The notes: generated by a model from the letters alone, not told the origin. A stretch of DNA of 33,906 nucleotides from an uncultured Eubacteriales bacterium (GCA_900546485.1 URDK01000024.1:1-33906), one strand, 5' to 3'; shown: positions 16,312 to 24,085, numbered from the stretch's first letter. Translations and numbers: made by a program.

Positions 16312-17355
16312 ATGGAAATCGAGAAAAAGGTCATCTCCGACCTGACGCTCTGCTACTGTGTGGCCCCGCTCAGGTACAAGGACATGCCCCACTTCCTGGT
16401 CGCCTCCGAGAAGGAGTATTCCTGCCTGCTCTTTGACGAGCACGGCAATGAGGTGGACGAGATCTGGAAGGGCCCCGGCGGCACCATGTCCGCCGTGCAG
16501 GTCCCCGGTTCCGACGGAGCCTTCCTTGCCACACATCGCTTCTACTCCCCCAACAACTCCAAGGAGGCCAGCATCATCCTCTGTCGCCCGTCGGATGACG
16601 GCTGGCAGGTCAGCACCGTTGCCGACCTGCCCTATGTCCACCGCTTCGACATACTCAAGCGCGGCGGCGTCAACTACCTGCTCGCCTGCTGCATAAAGAG
16701 CGACTACGAGTACAAGGACGACTGGCGCTTCCCCGGCATGACCTACGCCTGCGAACTGCCGGACGACCTGCTCTCCAAGCCTGAGGATTACCGCCTCCCG
16801 CTGGTGCTGCTCAAGGACAACATGCTCAAAAACCACGGCTATTCCAGGGACGTACACGACGGCGTAGAGACCGGCCTTGTCACCTGCGACAGCGGCGCTT
16901 TCCGCTTCACTCCCCCAGCCGAGCGCGGTGGCGAGTGGACCATCGAGACGCTCATGACCGACGCCGCAAGCGACGCCGTGATGGTGGACTTCGACGGCGA
17001 CGGCGAAAAGGAGCTGCTCACGCTCAGCCCCTTCCACGGCGACACGCTCAGGATATACAAAAAGACCGGCGAAGAATATGTCCCCGTCTTTGAGTACGCC
17101 AAAAAGATTGAGTTTGCCCACGCGATATGCGGCTGCACCATATGCGGCCGGAACATGGCCATAATCGGTTACAGGAAGGGCGAGCGAGAGCTGCTCGCTG
17201 TGTACTGGAACGACGGGGAGTACGTTGTAGAGGTCCTTGACCGCGACGTCGGCCCGGCCAACGTGCTGCACAGCGTCGTGGACGGCCGGGACATCATCCT
17301 CTCGGCCAACCGGGAGACCAACGAAGTCGCATACTACACTGTAAACAGCCTTTGA
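16312..17355 (+). CDS. Cytoplasmic beta-propeller-like protein with FG-GAP/VCBS-type calcium loop, function unknown
   Basis: A 347-aa protein without signal peptide or membrane helix, so it should be cytoplasmic. It is built of strand-turn repeats and carries one clear VCBS/FG-GAP-type acidic loop, VDFDGDGEKELL (225-236), which usually binds calcium in propeller blades. It also has scattered cysteines, including CGCTIC (273-278). I recognise no catalytic family. GGAGG is 9 bases before the ATG. It lies between ulaG and the PfkB kinase with 21- and 23-base gaps, so it is very likely part of the pathway. The canonical ascorbate route requires a 3-keto-L-gulonate-6-phosphate decarboxylase, which is not found here; this protein could supply an isomerase, lactonase or decarboxylase step, or be structural. 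That is inference. Confidence 0.8.
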   Translation: MEIEKKVISDLTLCYCVAPLRYKDMPHFLVASEKEYSCLLFDEHGNEVDEIWKGPGGTMSAVQVPGSDGAFLATHRFYSPNNSKEASIILCRPSDDGWQVSTVADLPYVHRFDILKRGGVNYLLACCIKSDYEYKDDWRFPGMTYACELPDDLLSKPEDYRLPLVLLKDNMLKNHGYSRDVHDGVETGLVTCDSGAFRFTPPAERGGEWTIETLMTDAASDAVMVDFDGDGEKELLTLSPFHGDTLRIYKKTGEEYVPVFEYAKKIEFAHAICGCTICGRNMAIIGYRKGERELLAVYWNDGEYVVEVLDRDVGPANVLHSVVDGRDIILSANRETNEVAYYTVNSL

Positions 17356-17378
17356 GATACTGAGAGGAGTGTTTTGAG

Positions 17379-18446
17379 ATGGCAAAGTATGATTTCATGA
17401 GCTTCGGCGAGCCCAACATCCGCATGTCTCCGCCGGAGCACGACCGTTTGGGCCAGACCGATGAGCTCAGGCTCGGCATAGCTGCGGCGGAGCTCAACTG
17501 CTGCGTAAACATTTCCAATCTCAGCGTGGAGAAGCTGCTCCCCACGATGAAAACGGCCTACGTCACCAAGCTGGTCGACAACTGGACGGGCAAGTACATC
17601 GTCAGCCGTGCCCAGATGTACGGTGTGGACATGTCCAACGTCGTCGTCGAGGAGTACGACAAGATAGGCCGTACCCGCAACGGTCTTGCGTTCATCGAGG
17701 TCGGCATCGGCCCGCGCCCGAGCTATCAGCTCTATGACCGCGGCCACACGGCCCTCAGCAAGATACAGCCCGGCGACATCGACTGGGAGAAGATACTCGA
17801 CACCCGCTGGTTCCACTCCACCGGCATCGTCACCGCCCTCGGCGAGCACACCGCCACCGAGGTGCTCGCGGCCCTCAAAGCCGCCAAGAAGAACGGCGCC
17901 GTCACGAGCTATGACCTCAACTACCGCAGCACCCTCTGGGACCGCGAGACCGCCCGCGCCGCCGCCGAGTCGCTCATGCCCTACATTGACGTCATTCTCG
18001 GCAACGAGGAGGACTTCGACACCATGCTCGGCATCAAGGCCGACAACACCGACGAGAACTTCTCCTCCATCGACCCCATGAACTACAAGAAGGTCGCGGA
18101 AAAGGTAATGGAGAAGTACCCCCACGTCAAGGCCGTCGGCACCTCCCTGCGTGAGGTCAAGAGCGCGCTGCTGAACAACTGGCAGGGCTGCATGATGACG
18201 CGCGACGGCTTCTTTGTCTCCAGAAAGTACGAAAACATCGAGATAAACGACCGCGTGGGCGGCGGCGACAGCTTCGCGTCCGGACTCATATACAGCATGC
18301 TCCAGGGCTACGACGGCCAGCGCACCATCGACTTTGCAACCGCCTTCTCCGCGCTCTGCCACACCATCCGCAACGACTGGAACCTTGTCACCAGGCAGGA
18401 GGCCGAGGCCCTTGCGGCCGGAGGCAGCGCCCGCGTGAAGCGCTGA
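17379..18446 (+). CDS. PfkB-family carbohydrate kinase (2-keto-3-deoxygluconate kinase-like)
   Basis: Ribokinase/PfkB-fold kinase, 355 aa, transferring ATP phosphate to a sugar or sugar-acid hydroxyl. It shows the N-terminal MSFGEPNIRMSP strand, a DLNYRSTLWD segment (~184-193), NEEDF (~208-212) and the family C-terminal signature DRVGGGDSFASGLIYS, whose Asp in GGGDS is the catalytic base. The closest recognisable group is KdgK-like. GAGGAG precedes the ATG by 9 bases. In an ascorbate-like operon with an ABC rather than a PTS importer, it is the obvious candidate for putting on the phosphate that UlaG, UlaE and UlaF homologues require. The actual substrate is unproven. Confidence 0.9.
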   Translation: MAKYDFMSFGEPNIRMSPPEHDRLGQTDELRLGIAAAELNCCVNISNLSVEKLLPTMKTAYVTKLVDNWTGKYIVSRAQMYGVDMSNVVVEEYDKIGRTRNGLAFIEVGIGPRPSYQLYDRGHTALSKIQPGDIDWEKILDTRWFHSTGIVTALGEHTATEVLAALKAAKKNGAVTSYDLNYRSTLWDRETARAAAESLMPYIDVILGNEEDFDTMLGIKADNTDENFSSIDPMNYKKVAEKVMEKYPHVKAVGTSLREVKSALLNNWQGCMMTRDGFFVSRKYENIEINDRVGGGDSFASGLIYSMLQGYDGQRTIDFATAFSALCHTIRNDWNLVTRQEAEALAAGGSARVKR

Positions 18447-18471
18447 GCCCGTATCCGGAGGCGAGAACTCT

Positions 18472-19356
18472 ATGTTTGGAGACCACCTTACGGGCATATA
18501 CGAAAAGGCCTTTGACCCGTCTATTTCCTGGGAAGAGCGGCTGCTGCACGCGCGCGGTCTCGGCTTTGACTACGTCGAGATAAGCATAGACGAAAAGGAT
18601 GAGAGGATAGAGCGGCTCTATAACTCCAGAGCCGCCCTCTCGGAGCTCAGGGCAGCCTGTGCCAACACGGGCATGCAGATAAAGTCCATGTGCCTGAGCG
18701 CGCACCGTCGCTTCCCCTTCGGCAGCTCTGACGCTGCGGTAAGGGCCAGGGCGCGCGACATCATGGACCGCGCCATCGACTTCTCCTGCGAGCTTGGCAT
18801 CCGCGTCATACAGCTCGCGGGCTACGACGTATATTACGAGCCCTCGACACCGGAGTCGGTACGCGCATTCCGCGAAGGTATGCTCTGGGCGGCGGGCAGG
18901 GCCGAGCGCAGCCAGGTCATGCTGGCTATGGAGATAATGGACACGCCGTTTATGAACTCCATAACCAAGCACATGGGCTATGAGTCGATGATCCGCTCAC
19001 CTTGGTACAAGGTCTACCCTGACCTCGGCAACCTCAGCGCCTGGGGTGAGAACGACCCTGCGCAGGAGCTCGCCCGCGGCATGGGCAGCATCGTGGCCAT
19101 CCATCTAAAGGACACCATTGCCGTCACGGACAGCTGCGAGGGGAAATTCAAATGCGTGCCCTTCGGCAGTGGCTGCGTGGACTTCACGGCGCGCTTCGCC
19201 GAGCTCGAACGGCTCGGCTACAAGGGGCCCTACATGATAGAGATGTGGCATTCCGAGGGCACGAGCGACGTCGAGGAGATCGCCTCAGCCGCAAAGTGGC
19301 TGCAGGAGCGCTACGCCGAGGCGATAAAATCGCTGGGAGGTTCGTCTGATGCTTGA
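18472..19356 (+). CDS. ulaE: L-ribulose-5-phosphate (L-xylulose-5-P) 3-epimerase
   Basis: TIM-barrel epimerase of 294 aa. E. coli UlaE interconverts L-xylulose-5-phosphate and L-ribulose-5-phosphate in ascorbate breakdown. Matching blocks, recalled from UlaE, are GIYEKA, LGFDYVEISIDE, KSMCLSAHRRFPFGS (71-85), IRVIQLAGYDVYYE (110-123), LAMEIMD (151-157), YPDLGNLSAW (182-191) and GPYMIEMW (252-259). The expected divalent-metal ligands are Glu154, Asp184, His211 and Glu257. GGAGG lies 10 bases before the ATG. It overlaps the next gene by 8 bases, indicating translational coupling with the 4-epimerase that would take its product. Confidence 0.94.
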   Translation: MFGDHLTGIYEKAFDPSISWEERLLHARGLGFDYVEISIDEKDERIERLYNSRAALSELRAACANTGMQIKSMCLSAHRRFPFGSSDAAVRARARDIMDRAIDFSCELGIRVIQLAGYDVYYEPSTPESVRAFREGMLWAAGRAERSQVMLAMEIMDTPFMNSITKHMGYESMIRSPWYKVYPDLGNLSAWGENDPAQELARGMGSIVAIHLKDTIAVTDSCEGKFKCVPFGSGCVDFTARFAELERLGYKGPYMIEMWHSEGTSDVEEIASAAKWLQERYAEAIKSLGGSSDA

Positions 19357-20053
19357 AAAACTCAAAGAAGAAGTGTGTTCGGCCAATTTGAAGCTGGTCG
19401 AATACGGTCTTGTAATAATGACCTGGGGAAATGTGTCCGCCATCTCGGAGGATGGCAGGTTCGTGGTCATAAAGCCGAGCGGAGTCGACTATTCCGTCAT
19501 GGAACCCGGTATGATGACCGTTGTCGATATGGACGGCAACATAGTGGAGGGAGAGCTGAGGCCGTCCTCCGATCTGCCCACGCACCTGGAGCTCTACCGC
19601 AGCTTCAGTGGCGTCAGGAGCGTGGTACATACGCACTCGCTCTGGGCCACGTCTCTGGCGCAGGCTGAGCGCGATCTGCCCTGCTACGGCACCACGCACG
19701 CGGACACCTTCCACGGCAGCGTTCCCTGCACCCGCGCGCTCACTCAGCAGGAGATAGACGGCGAGTACGAGCTCAACACGGGCAAGGTCATCGTCGAGAC
19801 CTTCCGCGAACGCGGTCTCGACCCCCTGGCCGTCCCCGGCGTCCTGGTCTGCAAGCATGGGCCCTTCACCTGGGGCGGCAGCGCCGAAAAGTCCGTTGAA
19901 AACGCGCTGGTGCTGGAAACCACGGCCCACATGGCCTTTGTGACCAGCGGCTTCTGCCCCGGAGTCAACCCCGCGCCCGCCGGGCTTCAGGACAAGCACT
20001 ACTTTAGAAAACACGGCGCCAACGCCTACTACGGTCAGGGCAGCCGAACCTGA
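19349..20053 (+). CDS. ulaF: L-ribulose-5-phosphate 4-epimerase (UlaF/AraD family)
   Basis: Class II aldolase-fold zinc enzyme, 234 aa, converting L-ribulose-5-phosphate to D-xylulose-5-phosphate, which enters the pentose phosphate pathway. The metal ligands His94 and His96 in HTHSLWATSLAQ and His170 in KHGPFTWG are present, with Asp75 in PSSDLPTHLELYR and Asp119 in THADTF matching family positions. The C-terminal ANAYYGQ tyrosine is also present. The length is that of AraD/UlaF. AraD (arabinose) and UlaF (ascorbate) cannot be told apart by sequence here; the name follows the ulaG-ulaE context and the 8-base overlap with ulaE. GGAGG is 8 bases before the ATG. Last gene of the operon. Confidence 0.9.
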   Translation: MLEKLKEEVCSANLKLVEYGLVIMTWGNVSAISEDGRFVVIKPSGVDYSVMEPGMMTVVDMDGNIVEGELRPSSDLPTHLELYRSFSGVRSVVHTHSLWATSLAQAERDLPCYGTTHADTFHGSVPCTRALTQQEIDGEYELNTGKVIVETFRERGLDPLAVPGVLVCKHGPFTWGGSAEKSVENALVLETTAHMAFVTSGFCPGVNPAPAGLQDKHYFRKHGANAYYGQGSRT

Positions 20054-20063
20054 TGACAAAGAG

Positions 20064-20102
20064 CACCGCCTGTGCCTGCGCACTGGCGGTGTTTCTCTTT
20101 TT
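20064..20102 (+). terminator. Intrinsic terminator of the ascorbate-like operon
   Basis: CACCGCC-T-GTGC (20064-20075) pairs with GCAC-T-GGCGGTG (20080-20091), leaving one T-T mismatch and a 4-nt loop, followed by TTTCTCTTTTT. It starts 10 bases after the ulaF stop. Confidence 0.92.
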
Positions 20103-20112
20103 AAAAATACCC

Positions 20113-20148
20113 TTGTCATTTTCGCGGGATTATAATAAATTATGCTTA
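20113..20148 (+). promoter_or_regulatory. Possible cca operon promoter
   Basis: TTGTCA (20113-20118) is followed by TAAATT after 17 bp (20136-20141); a perfect TATAAT also sits at 20131-20136 but only 12 bp from the -35. The stretch 20128-20148 is almost identical to 7179-7199 near murC. The exact promoter is uncertain. Confidence 0.4.
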
Positions 20149-20173
20149 TCTATACCTATCGACAGGAGCAGGA

Positions 20174-21313
20174 ATGAAAACGCCGCCTGAATATGTGCTC
20201 AATATACTGCGTACCCTCGGCTCGGCCGGTCATGAGGCCGTACTGGCCGGGGGCTGTGTGCGTGACAGCCTGCTCGGGAGGCGGCCCTCAGACTGGGACG
20301 TCGCCTCCTCCGCGATGCCGGAGGAGGTACTCGCGCTGTTCCCCCGCTGCGTGCCGACGGGCATAAAGCACGGCACCGTGACCGTCCTCTCACACGGCGG
20401 CAAGGTAGAGGTAACGACCTTCCGCGCCGAGGGCGCCTACTCCGACCACCGCAGGCCCGACAGCGTTGCCTTCGGCTGTCCGCTCGAGGCCGACCTCGCG
20501 CGAAGGGACCTCACCGTCAACGCCATGGCCATGGACGCCGCCGGGCGATTGACCGACCCCTTCGGAGGCCGTGCCGACCTGGAACGCGGTCTGCTCCGCT
20601 GCGTGGGCGAGCCGGAGCGTCGCTTTGACGAGGACGCACTGCGCATGCTTCGCACCCTCCGCTTCTCGGCCCAGCTTGGCTTTGACATTGAACCGCGCAC
20701 GCTTGAGGCCATACGTGCCCTCGCGCCCCTGGCTGCCTCGCTCTCCGCCGAGCGTGTGCGGGACGAGCTGGTCAAAACTCTCCGCAGTCCCCGGCCGGAC
20801 GCGGTCTGGTCCCTTGTGGACTTCCGCCTGCTCGACGCCTACCTCGCACCCGGCGATGCCGCGGCGGAACGCTGCCCGCTCGCGCCGCTGCCGATATATG
20901 CCCGCCCGGCGCGCTTTTGTCTCGCGCTGGAGCGCGGCGGGTATATTATGTCTACCTCTACTCTGCTCACAGCGCTCCGCTTTGACAGCGCCACGGTGCG
21001 CACCACATCTGCCGCTGTGGAGGTGCTCAAGTCCGGCCTCCGCGACTGGAAGCGGATGCTGCGCGACTACGGAGAAGCCGCCGTACTGGCAGCACACCCC
21101 AAAAGCCGTGCACTGAGGGAAGTTTTGCGCTCCGGCGAGTGCTGGACGCTCTCCGGTCTCGCCATAGGCGGCGCAGAGCTGATGCGGCTCGGCTACTCCG
21201 GCCCTGAGCTCGGCCGCGAGCTTGACCGGCTGCTTGATCACGTCATAGATTGCCCTTTCGACAACAGGGCTGATATATTATGTAAACTTGCGCAGAGAAA
21301 GGTTATGGGATAA
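20174..21313 (+). CDS. cca: CCA tRNA nucleotidyltransferase (class II)
   Basis: Enzyme of 379 aa that builds or repairs the 3' CCA end of tRNAs without a nucleic acid template. The nucleotidyltransferase domain shows GGCVRDSLLGRRPSDWDV (26-43), in which Asp40 and Asp42 hold catalytic magnesium, then RRDLTVNAM (110-118) and the neck motif RRFDEDALRMLRTLRFS (149-165). The C-terminal third is more variable. GGAGCAGGA precedes the ATG. The tRNA genes in this window already encode CCA, so repair is the likely main role. Its stop overlaps the start of the uracil-DNA glycosylase gene (TAATG). Confidence 0.94.
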   Translation: MKTPPEYVLNILRTLGSAGHEAVLAGGCVRDSLLGRRPSDWDVASSAMPEEVLALFPRCVPTGIKHGTVTVLSHGGKVEVTTFRAEGAYSDHRRPDSVAFGCPLEADLARRDLTVNAMAMDAAGRLTDPFGGRADLERGLLRCVGEPERRFDEDALRMLRTLRFSAQLGFDIEPRTLEAIRALAPLAASLSAERVRDELVKTLRSPRPDAVWSLVDFRLLDAYLAPGDAAAERCPLAPLPIYARPARFCLALERGGYIMSTSTLLTALRFDSATVRTTSAAVEVLKSGLRDWKRMLRDYGEAAVLAAHPKSRALREVLRSGECWTLSGLAIGGAELMRLGYSGPELGRELDRLLDHVIDCPFDNRADILCKLAQRKVMG

Positions 21314-21879
21314 TGGATAACTGGGAAACACTCAAAAATGAATGTCTAAACTGCAGGCGCTGCGGACTGTGCGAAACGCGGCACCACGTCGTGTTCGGCG
21401 TCGGGCCACAGGATGCCGAGGTACTGTTCATCGGCGAAGGCCCCGGCGAGCAGGAGGATCTGAAGGGCGAGCCCTTTGTCGGCCGCGGCGGCAAGCTGCT
21501 TGACGACATGCTCGAGCTCATTGACCTCAACCGCACAAAGATATACATCGGCAACATGGTGAAGTGCCGCCCGCCCAAGAACCGCGACCCGCTGGAGACG
21601 GAGCAGATGGCCTGCGCCGAGTGGCTCCAGAGGCAGATAGCTCTGCTTCAGCCGAAGATAATTGTCTGCCTTGGCCGCATATCCGCAATGAAGTTCATCA
21701 AGCCGGACTTCCGCATCACGAAGGAGCACGGCCAGTGGTTCGACATCGACGGCAGACGCGTCATGGCGCTCTATCATCCCGCGGCGCTGCTGCGCGACCC
21801 GAACAAGCGGCCCGAGACCTTTGACGACCTCAAGCGGCTCCAGGCCGAGATACGCTCCATCTGCGAGCACACATATTGA
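21313..21879 (+). CDS. Uracil-DNA glycosylase, family 4 (iron-sulfur)
   Basis: DNA repair enzyme of 188 aa that removes uracil from deaminated DNA. It has the water-activating motif GEGPGEQED (41-49), the GEPFVGRGG turn, NMVKCRPP (81-88) and the late HPAALLR motif (155-161). Cys14, Cys17, Cys85 and Cys101 match the four cluster ligands of family 4 enzymes as I recall them from the Thermus protein. The start ATG overlaps the cca stop by one base, so the two are translated together. Confidence 0.93.
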   Translation: MDNWETLKNECLNCRRCGLCETRHHVVFGVGPQDAEVLFIGEGPGEQEDLKGEPFVGRGGKLLDDMLELIDLNRTKIYIGNMVKCRPPKNRDPLETEQMACAEWLQRQIALLQPKIIVCLGRISAMKFIKPDFRITKEHGQWFDIDGRRVMALYHPAALLRDPNKRPETFDDLKRLQAEIRSICEHTY

Positions 21880-21898
21880 TACAGAAAGGCAAAGTTTT

Positions 21899-22801
21899 AT
21901 GCTGCATTTCCGCAAGCTCTCCATCACCGACAGGGACTGGACTGAGCCGTTCATCCGGGCCGAGAATTCCCGCTCGGCTGACTACAATTTCGGGAACATC
22001 TACATGTGGGACGGAGCCTTCCGCCAGCATCTGGCCTCGGTCGACGGGCGGCTGCTGACCAAGCTCCGCTACGAGGACATGCCCTTTTTCGCCTTCCCCA
22101 TCGGCTCCGGCGACGTGAAGCCCTCCATCGAGGCGCTGACCGAGTTTGCCGCGCACCGGGGCTATCCCCTCGCTATCCGCGGCATCACCGAGGAACACCG
22201 CGCGCTGCTTGAGGCAGCTTACCCGGGCCGTTTCCGCTTCTTCGAGGACCGCGACTGCTACGACTATGTCTACTCCATAGAAAAGCTCTCCACCTTCTCA
22301 GGCAAGAAGCTCCACGGCAAGCGCAATTTCTGCAACCGCTTCGAAAAGGAGCACTCCTGGGAGTTCAAGCGCCTGACGCCGGAGCTGATGCCCTGGTGCA
22401 TGGGTATGCTCGGCGAGTGGCAGGGCGGCTATGAGGCCCCGCCAGAGGGCCTGGACGACGAGCACGCGGCCATCGTGCGCGGCTTCATGCGTTGGAAGGA
22501 GCTCGGTCTCGAGGGCGGCGTCCTCTTTGCCGACGGCAAGCTCGTCGGCTTCACGGTGGGCGAGGTCATCTCGACCGACACCTTTGACGTGCACTTTGAA
22601 AAGGCCTTCGCCTCCATGCCGGGCGCGTATCCGATGGTCTGCCGCGAGTTTTCGAGGCAGATAATGGCCGACCACCCGAACATCGTCTACCTCAACCGCG
22701 AGGACGACATGGGCCATGAGAACCTGCGCTCCGCCAAGCAGGAGTACTACCCGGAGTTCCTGCTCACGAAGTACACGGCGAGGGAGGCCAAGGATGTCTG
22801 A
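21899..22801 (+). CDS. DUF2156-domain protein (phosphatidylglycerol lysyltransferase C-terminal-like)
   Basis: Protein of 300 aa resembling the DUF2156 group, which shares the tandem GNAT-type fold of aminoacyl-phosphatidylglycerol synthases and FemX-like proteins but lacks the membrane part. Recognisable segments are ADYNFGNIYMWDG (~26-38), YDYVYSIEKLSTFSGKKLHGKRN, GGVLFADGKLVGFTVGE and PNIVYLNREDDMG..NLR..K..Y.PE. No signal peptide or membrane helix is seen. The ATG at 21899 is chosen because AAAGG lies 9 bases upstream; the frame is open further upstream without a site. It overlaps the next GNAT gene by 8 bases. The substrate is unknown; transfer of an amino acid to lipid or peptide is a family-based guess. 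Confidence 0.85.
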   Translation: MLHFRKLSITDRDWTEPFIRAENSRSADYNFGNIYMWDGAFRQHLASVDGRLLTKLRYEDMPFFAFPIGSGDVKPSIEALTEFAAHRGYPLAIRGITEEHRALLEAAYPGRFRFFEDRDCYDYVYSIEKLSTFSGKKLHGKRNFCNRFEKEHSWEFKRLTPELMPWCMGMLGEWQGGYEAPPEGLDDEHAAIVRGFMRWKELGLEGGVLFADGKLVGFTVGEVISTDTFDVHFEKAFASMPGAYPMVCREFSRQIMADHPNIVYLNREDDMGHENLRSAKQEYYPEFLLTKYTAREAKDV

Positions 22802-23351
22802 GCTCAGCTTCCGCCTCTCGCGTGAAGGCGATATTCCCGCTCTCCAACGGCTCTGGTCTGAGGTTTTCGGCGACGGCGAGGAGCTCACGGGCGAGTTCTT
22901 CCGCCTGCTGTGGCGGCCCGAGTACTGCCGTGTGGCTGAGGACGGTGGAAGAATTGCCGCGATGGGCTTTTGCATCCCCGGTGCGACCGCACGGGGCGCA
23001 CGCTGCTCGTATATCTACGCGATGGCAACGTCGGAGCCGTACCGCGGCCTAGGTGCGGCACAGACAATAGGGCTGGGGCTCATACGCGATGCCTTTGACA
23101 TGGGCGCCGACCTCGTGGCAACGCTCCCCGCAGAGGAGAGCCTCTGCCGCTGGTACGAATCGCGTCTCGGCATGGCGCCGCTCTTTCGCAAGGGCGGCGA
23201 GGGCGTCGAGTTCCCGGAAAGCTGGCACGAATTTGCCGCCGTCTGCGGCGCACACGAGGAGAACACGCCCGATATGCTCTGGGCCGTTCCCCGCCCCGGT
23301 TTTGACCCATCCGGTCTCGCAGGGCTAGGCTGGGAGTGTACGTTCGACTGA
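22794..23351 (+). CDS. GNAT family N-acetyltransferase
   Basis: Acetyl-CoA-dependent acyltransferase of 185 aa. It shows a GDIPALQRLWSEVF N-terminal helix (~11-24), a central CSYIYAMATSEPYRGLGAAQTIG stretch (~64-86) containing the acetyl-CoA loop RGLG, and a C-terminal WYESRLGMAPLFRK motif. The start ATG lies within the last codons of the DUF2156 gene, with GGAGG 6 bases before it. The tight pairing suggests a shared process, but the substrate is not identifiable. Confidence 0.87.
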   Translation: MSELSFRLSREGDIPALQRLWSEVFGDGEELTGEFFRLLWRPEYCRVAEDGGRIAAMGFCIPGATARGARCSYIYAMATSEPYRGLGAAQTIGLGLIRDAFDMGADLVATLPAEESLCRWYESRLGMAPLFRKGGEGVEFPESWHEFAAVCGAHEENTPDMLWAVPRPGFDPSGLAGLGWECTFD

Positions 23352-23380
23352 TATAAGCCCAAGTGTCTGAAAGTTTCGCT

Positions 23381-23409
23381 CTCCTTTGATCATTAAGATC
23401 AGAAAGGAG
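23381..23409 (+). other. Hairpin enclosing a 16S-complementary GAAAGGAGG sequence
   Basis: CTCCTTT (23381-23387) pairs with AAAGGAG (23403-23409), and inside it GATC pairs with GATC around a 5-nt loop, with a 2-base bulge. The right arm is a near-perfect Shine-Dalgarno sequence, but no start codon lies at usable distance. The terminator stem begins 5 bases further on. Confidence 0.6.
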
Positions 23410-23413
23410 GTCC

Positions 23414-23452
23414 AAGGGGGAAGCCCTATCAAGGGGTTTCCCCCTTTCTTTG
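23414..23452 (+). terminator. Intrinsic terminator of the cca-UDG-DUF2156-GNAT unit
   Basis: AAGGGGGAAGCCC (23414-23426) pairs with GGGTTTCCCCCTT (23434-23446) with one G-U pair, then TTTCTTTG. It ends the upstream operon 63 bases after the GNAT stop. Confidence 0.88.
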
Positions 23453-23461
23453 CTTATTCAC

Positions 23462-23511
23462 GCAACGTCGCGGGCGTTTTTGGTGTCTATAAAGTTGAAG
23501 GGCCTTTCAAC
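23462..23511 (+). promoter_or_regulatory. Possible ECF-sigma-dependent promoter and leader hairpin of the sigma gene
   Basis: GCAAC (23462-23466) and GTCTAT (23485-23490), about 17-18 bases apart, resemble ECF promoters of Firmicutes with an AAC-type -35 and a CGTCTA-type -10. If real, the sigma factor activates its own gene. Downstream, GTTGAA (23494-23499) and TTCAAC (23506-23511) form a small hairpin directly against the AGGAGG ribosome site at 23512-23517. Confidence 0.4.
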
Positions 23512-23524
23512 AGGAGGACAGTCT

Positions 23525-24085
23525 ATGGACGACGAGAGGATAATCGAGCTGTTTTGGTCACGCGACGAGGGCGCGGTCCCGGCGGCACAGGAAAAATACG
23601 GCGCATATTGCCGCGCCGTAGCGCTCGGCATACTCGGCGACGCACGGGACGCCGAGGAGTGCGTCAACGACGCGCTCTACCGGCTCTGGAACGCCATCCC
23701 ACCCGAGCAGCCGCGCAGTCTCCGCGCCTTCGTGGGACGCATAACGCGCAACCTTGCCATAAACACACTGCGCGACGCAAGCCGCAAGAAGCGCGGCGGA
23801 GGTGAAGCCGAGCTTGTCTTTGACGAACTCGCCGACTGCCTTGCGTCGGACACGACGCCGGAACGCGCCGTTGAGGACGCTCAGATAACGGAGTGCATCG
23901 ACCGCTGGCTCGCCTCGCTCAGGACCGAGCAGCGTGTCGCCTTCGTGCGCCGCTACTGGTATCTCGACAGCGTCCCCGCTCTCGCCGCGCGCATGGGCTG
24001 GACCCAGTCAAAAACCGCCTCGCTGCTCATGAGGCTCCGCGCCTCGCTGAGAGAGGCGCTCATTTCGGAGGGCATCAGCATATGA
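23525..24085 (+). CDS. RNA polymerase sigma-70 family factor, ECF-like
   Basis: Sigma factor of 186 aa that directs RNA polymerase to a special promoter set. Region 2 covers residues ~20-90, with DARDAEECVNDALYRLWNAIPP (39-60, the -10 recognition and core-binding region) and FVGRITRNLAINTLRD. Region 4 covers ~125-180, with TEQRVAFVRRYWYLDSVPALAARMGWTQSKTASLLMRLR as the -35-binding helix-turn-helix. No region 3 is present. AGGAGG lies 7 bases before the ATG. It overlaps the next gene by 4 bases (ATGA), the usual arrangement with a regulator of the sigma factor. Confidence 0.9.
   Translation: MDDERIIELFWSRDEGAVPAAQEKYGAYCRAVALGILGDARDAEECVNDALYRLWNAIPPEQPRSLRAFVGRITRNLAINTLRDASRKKRGGGEAELVFDELADCLASDTTPERAVEDAQITECIDRWLASLRTEQRVAFVRRYWYLDSVPALAARMGWTQSKTASLLMRLRASLREALISEGISI

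Noticed and set aside
14875..17385. An 836-codon open frame on the minus strand opposite the PLP enzyme, ulaG and propeller genes
   Set aside because: It mirrors strongly biased plus-strand genes with clear families and ribosome sites; its translation is low-complexity Val/Gly/Ala/Leu/His-rich and has no recognisable domain.
21821..21898. An upstream extension of the DUF2156 gene overlapping the glycosylase gene
   Set aside because: It has no ribosome site at its start and the extra residues are just the shifted reading of the glycosylase tail; the ATG at 21899 has AAAGG at good spacing.
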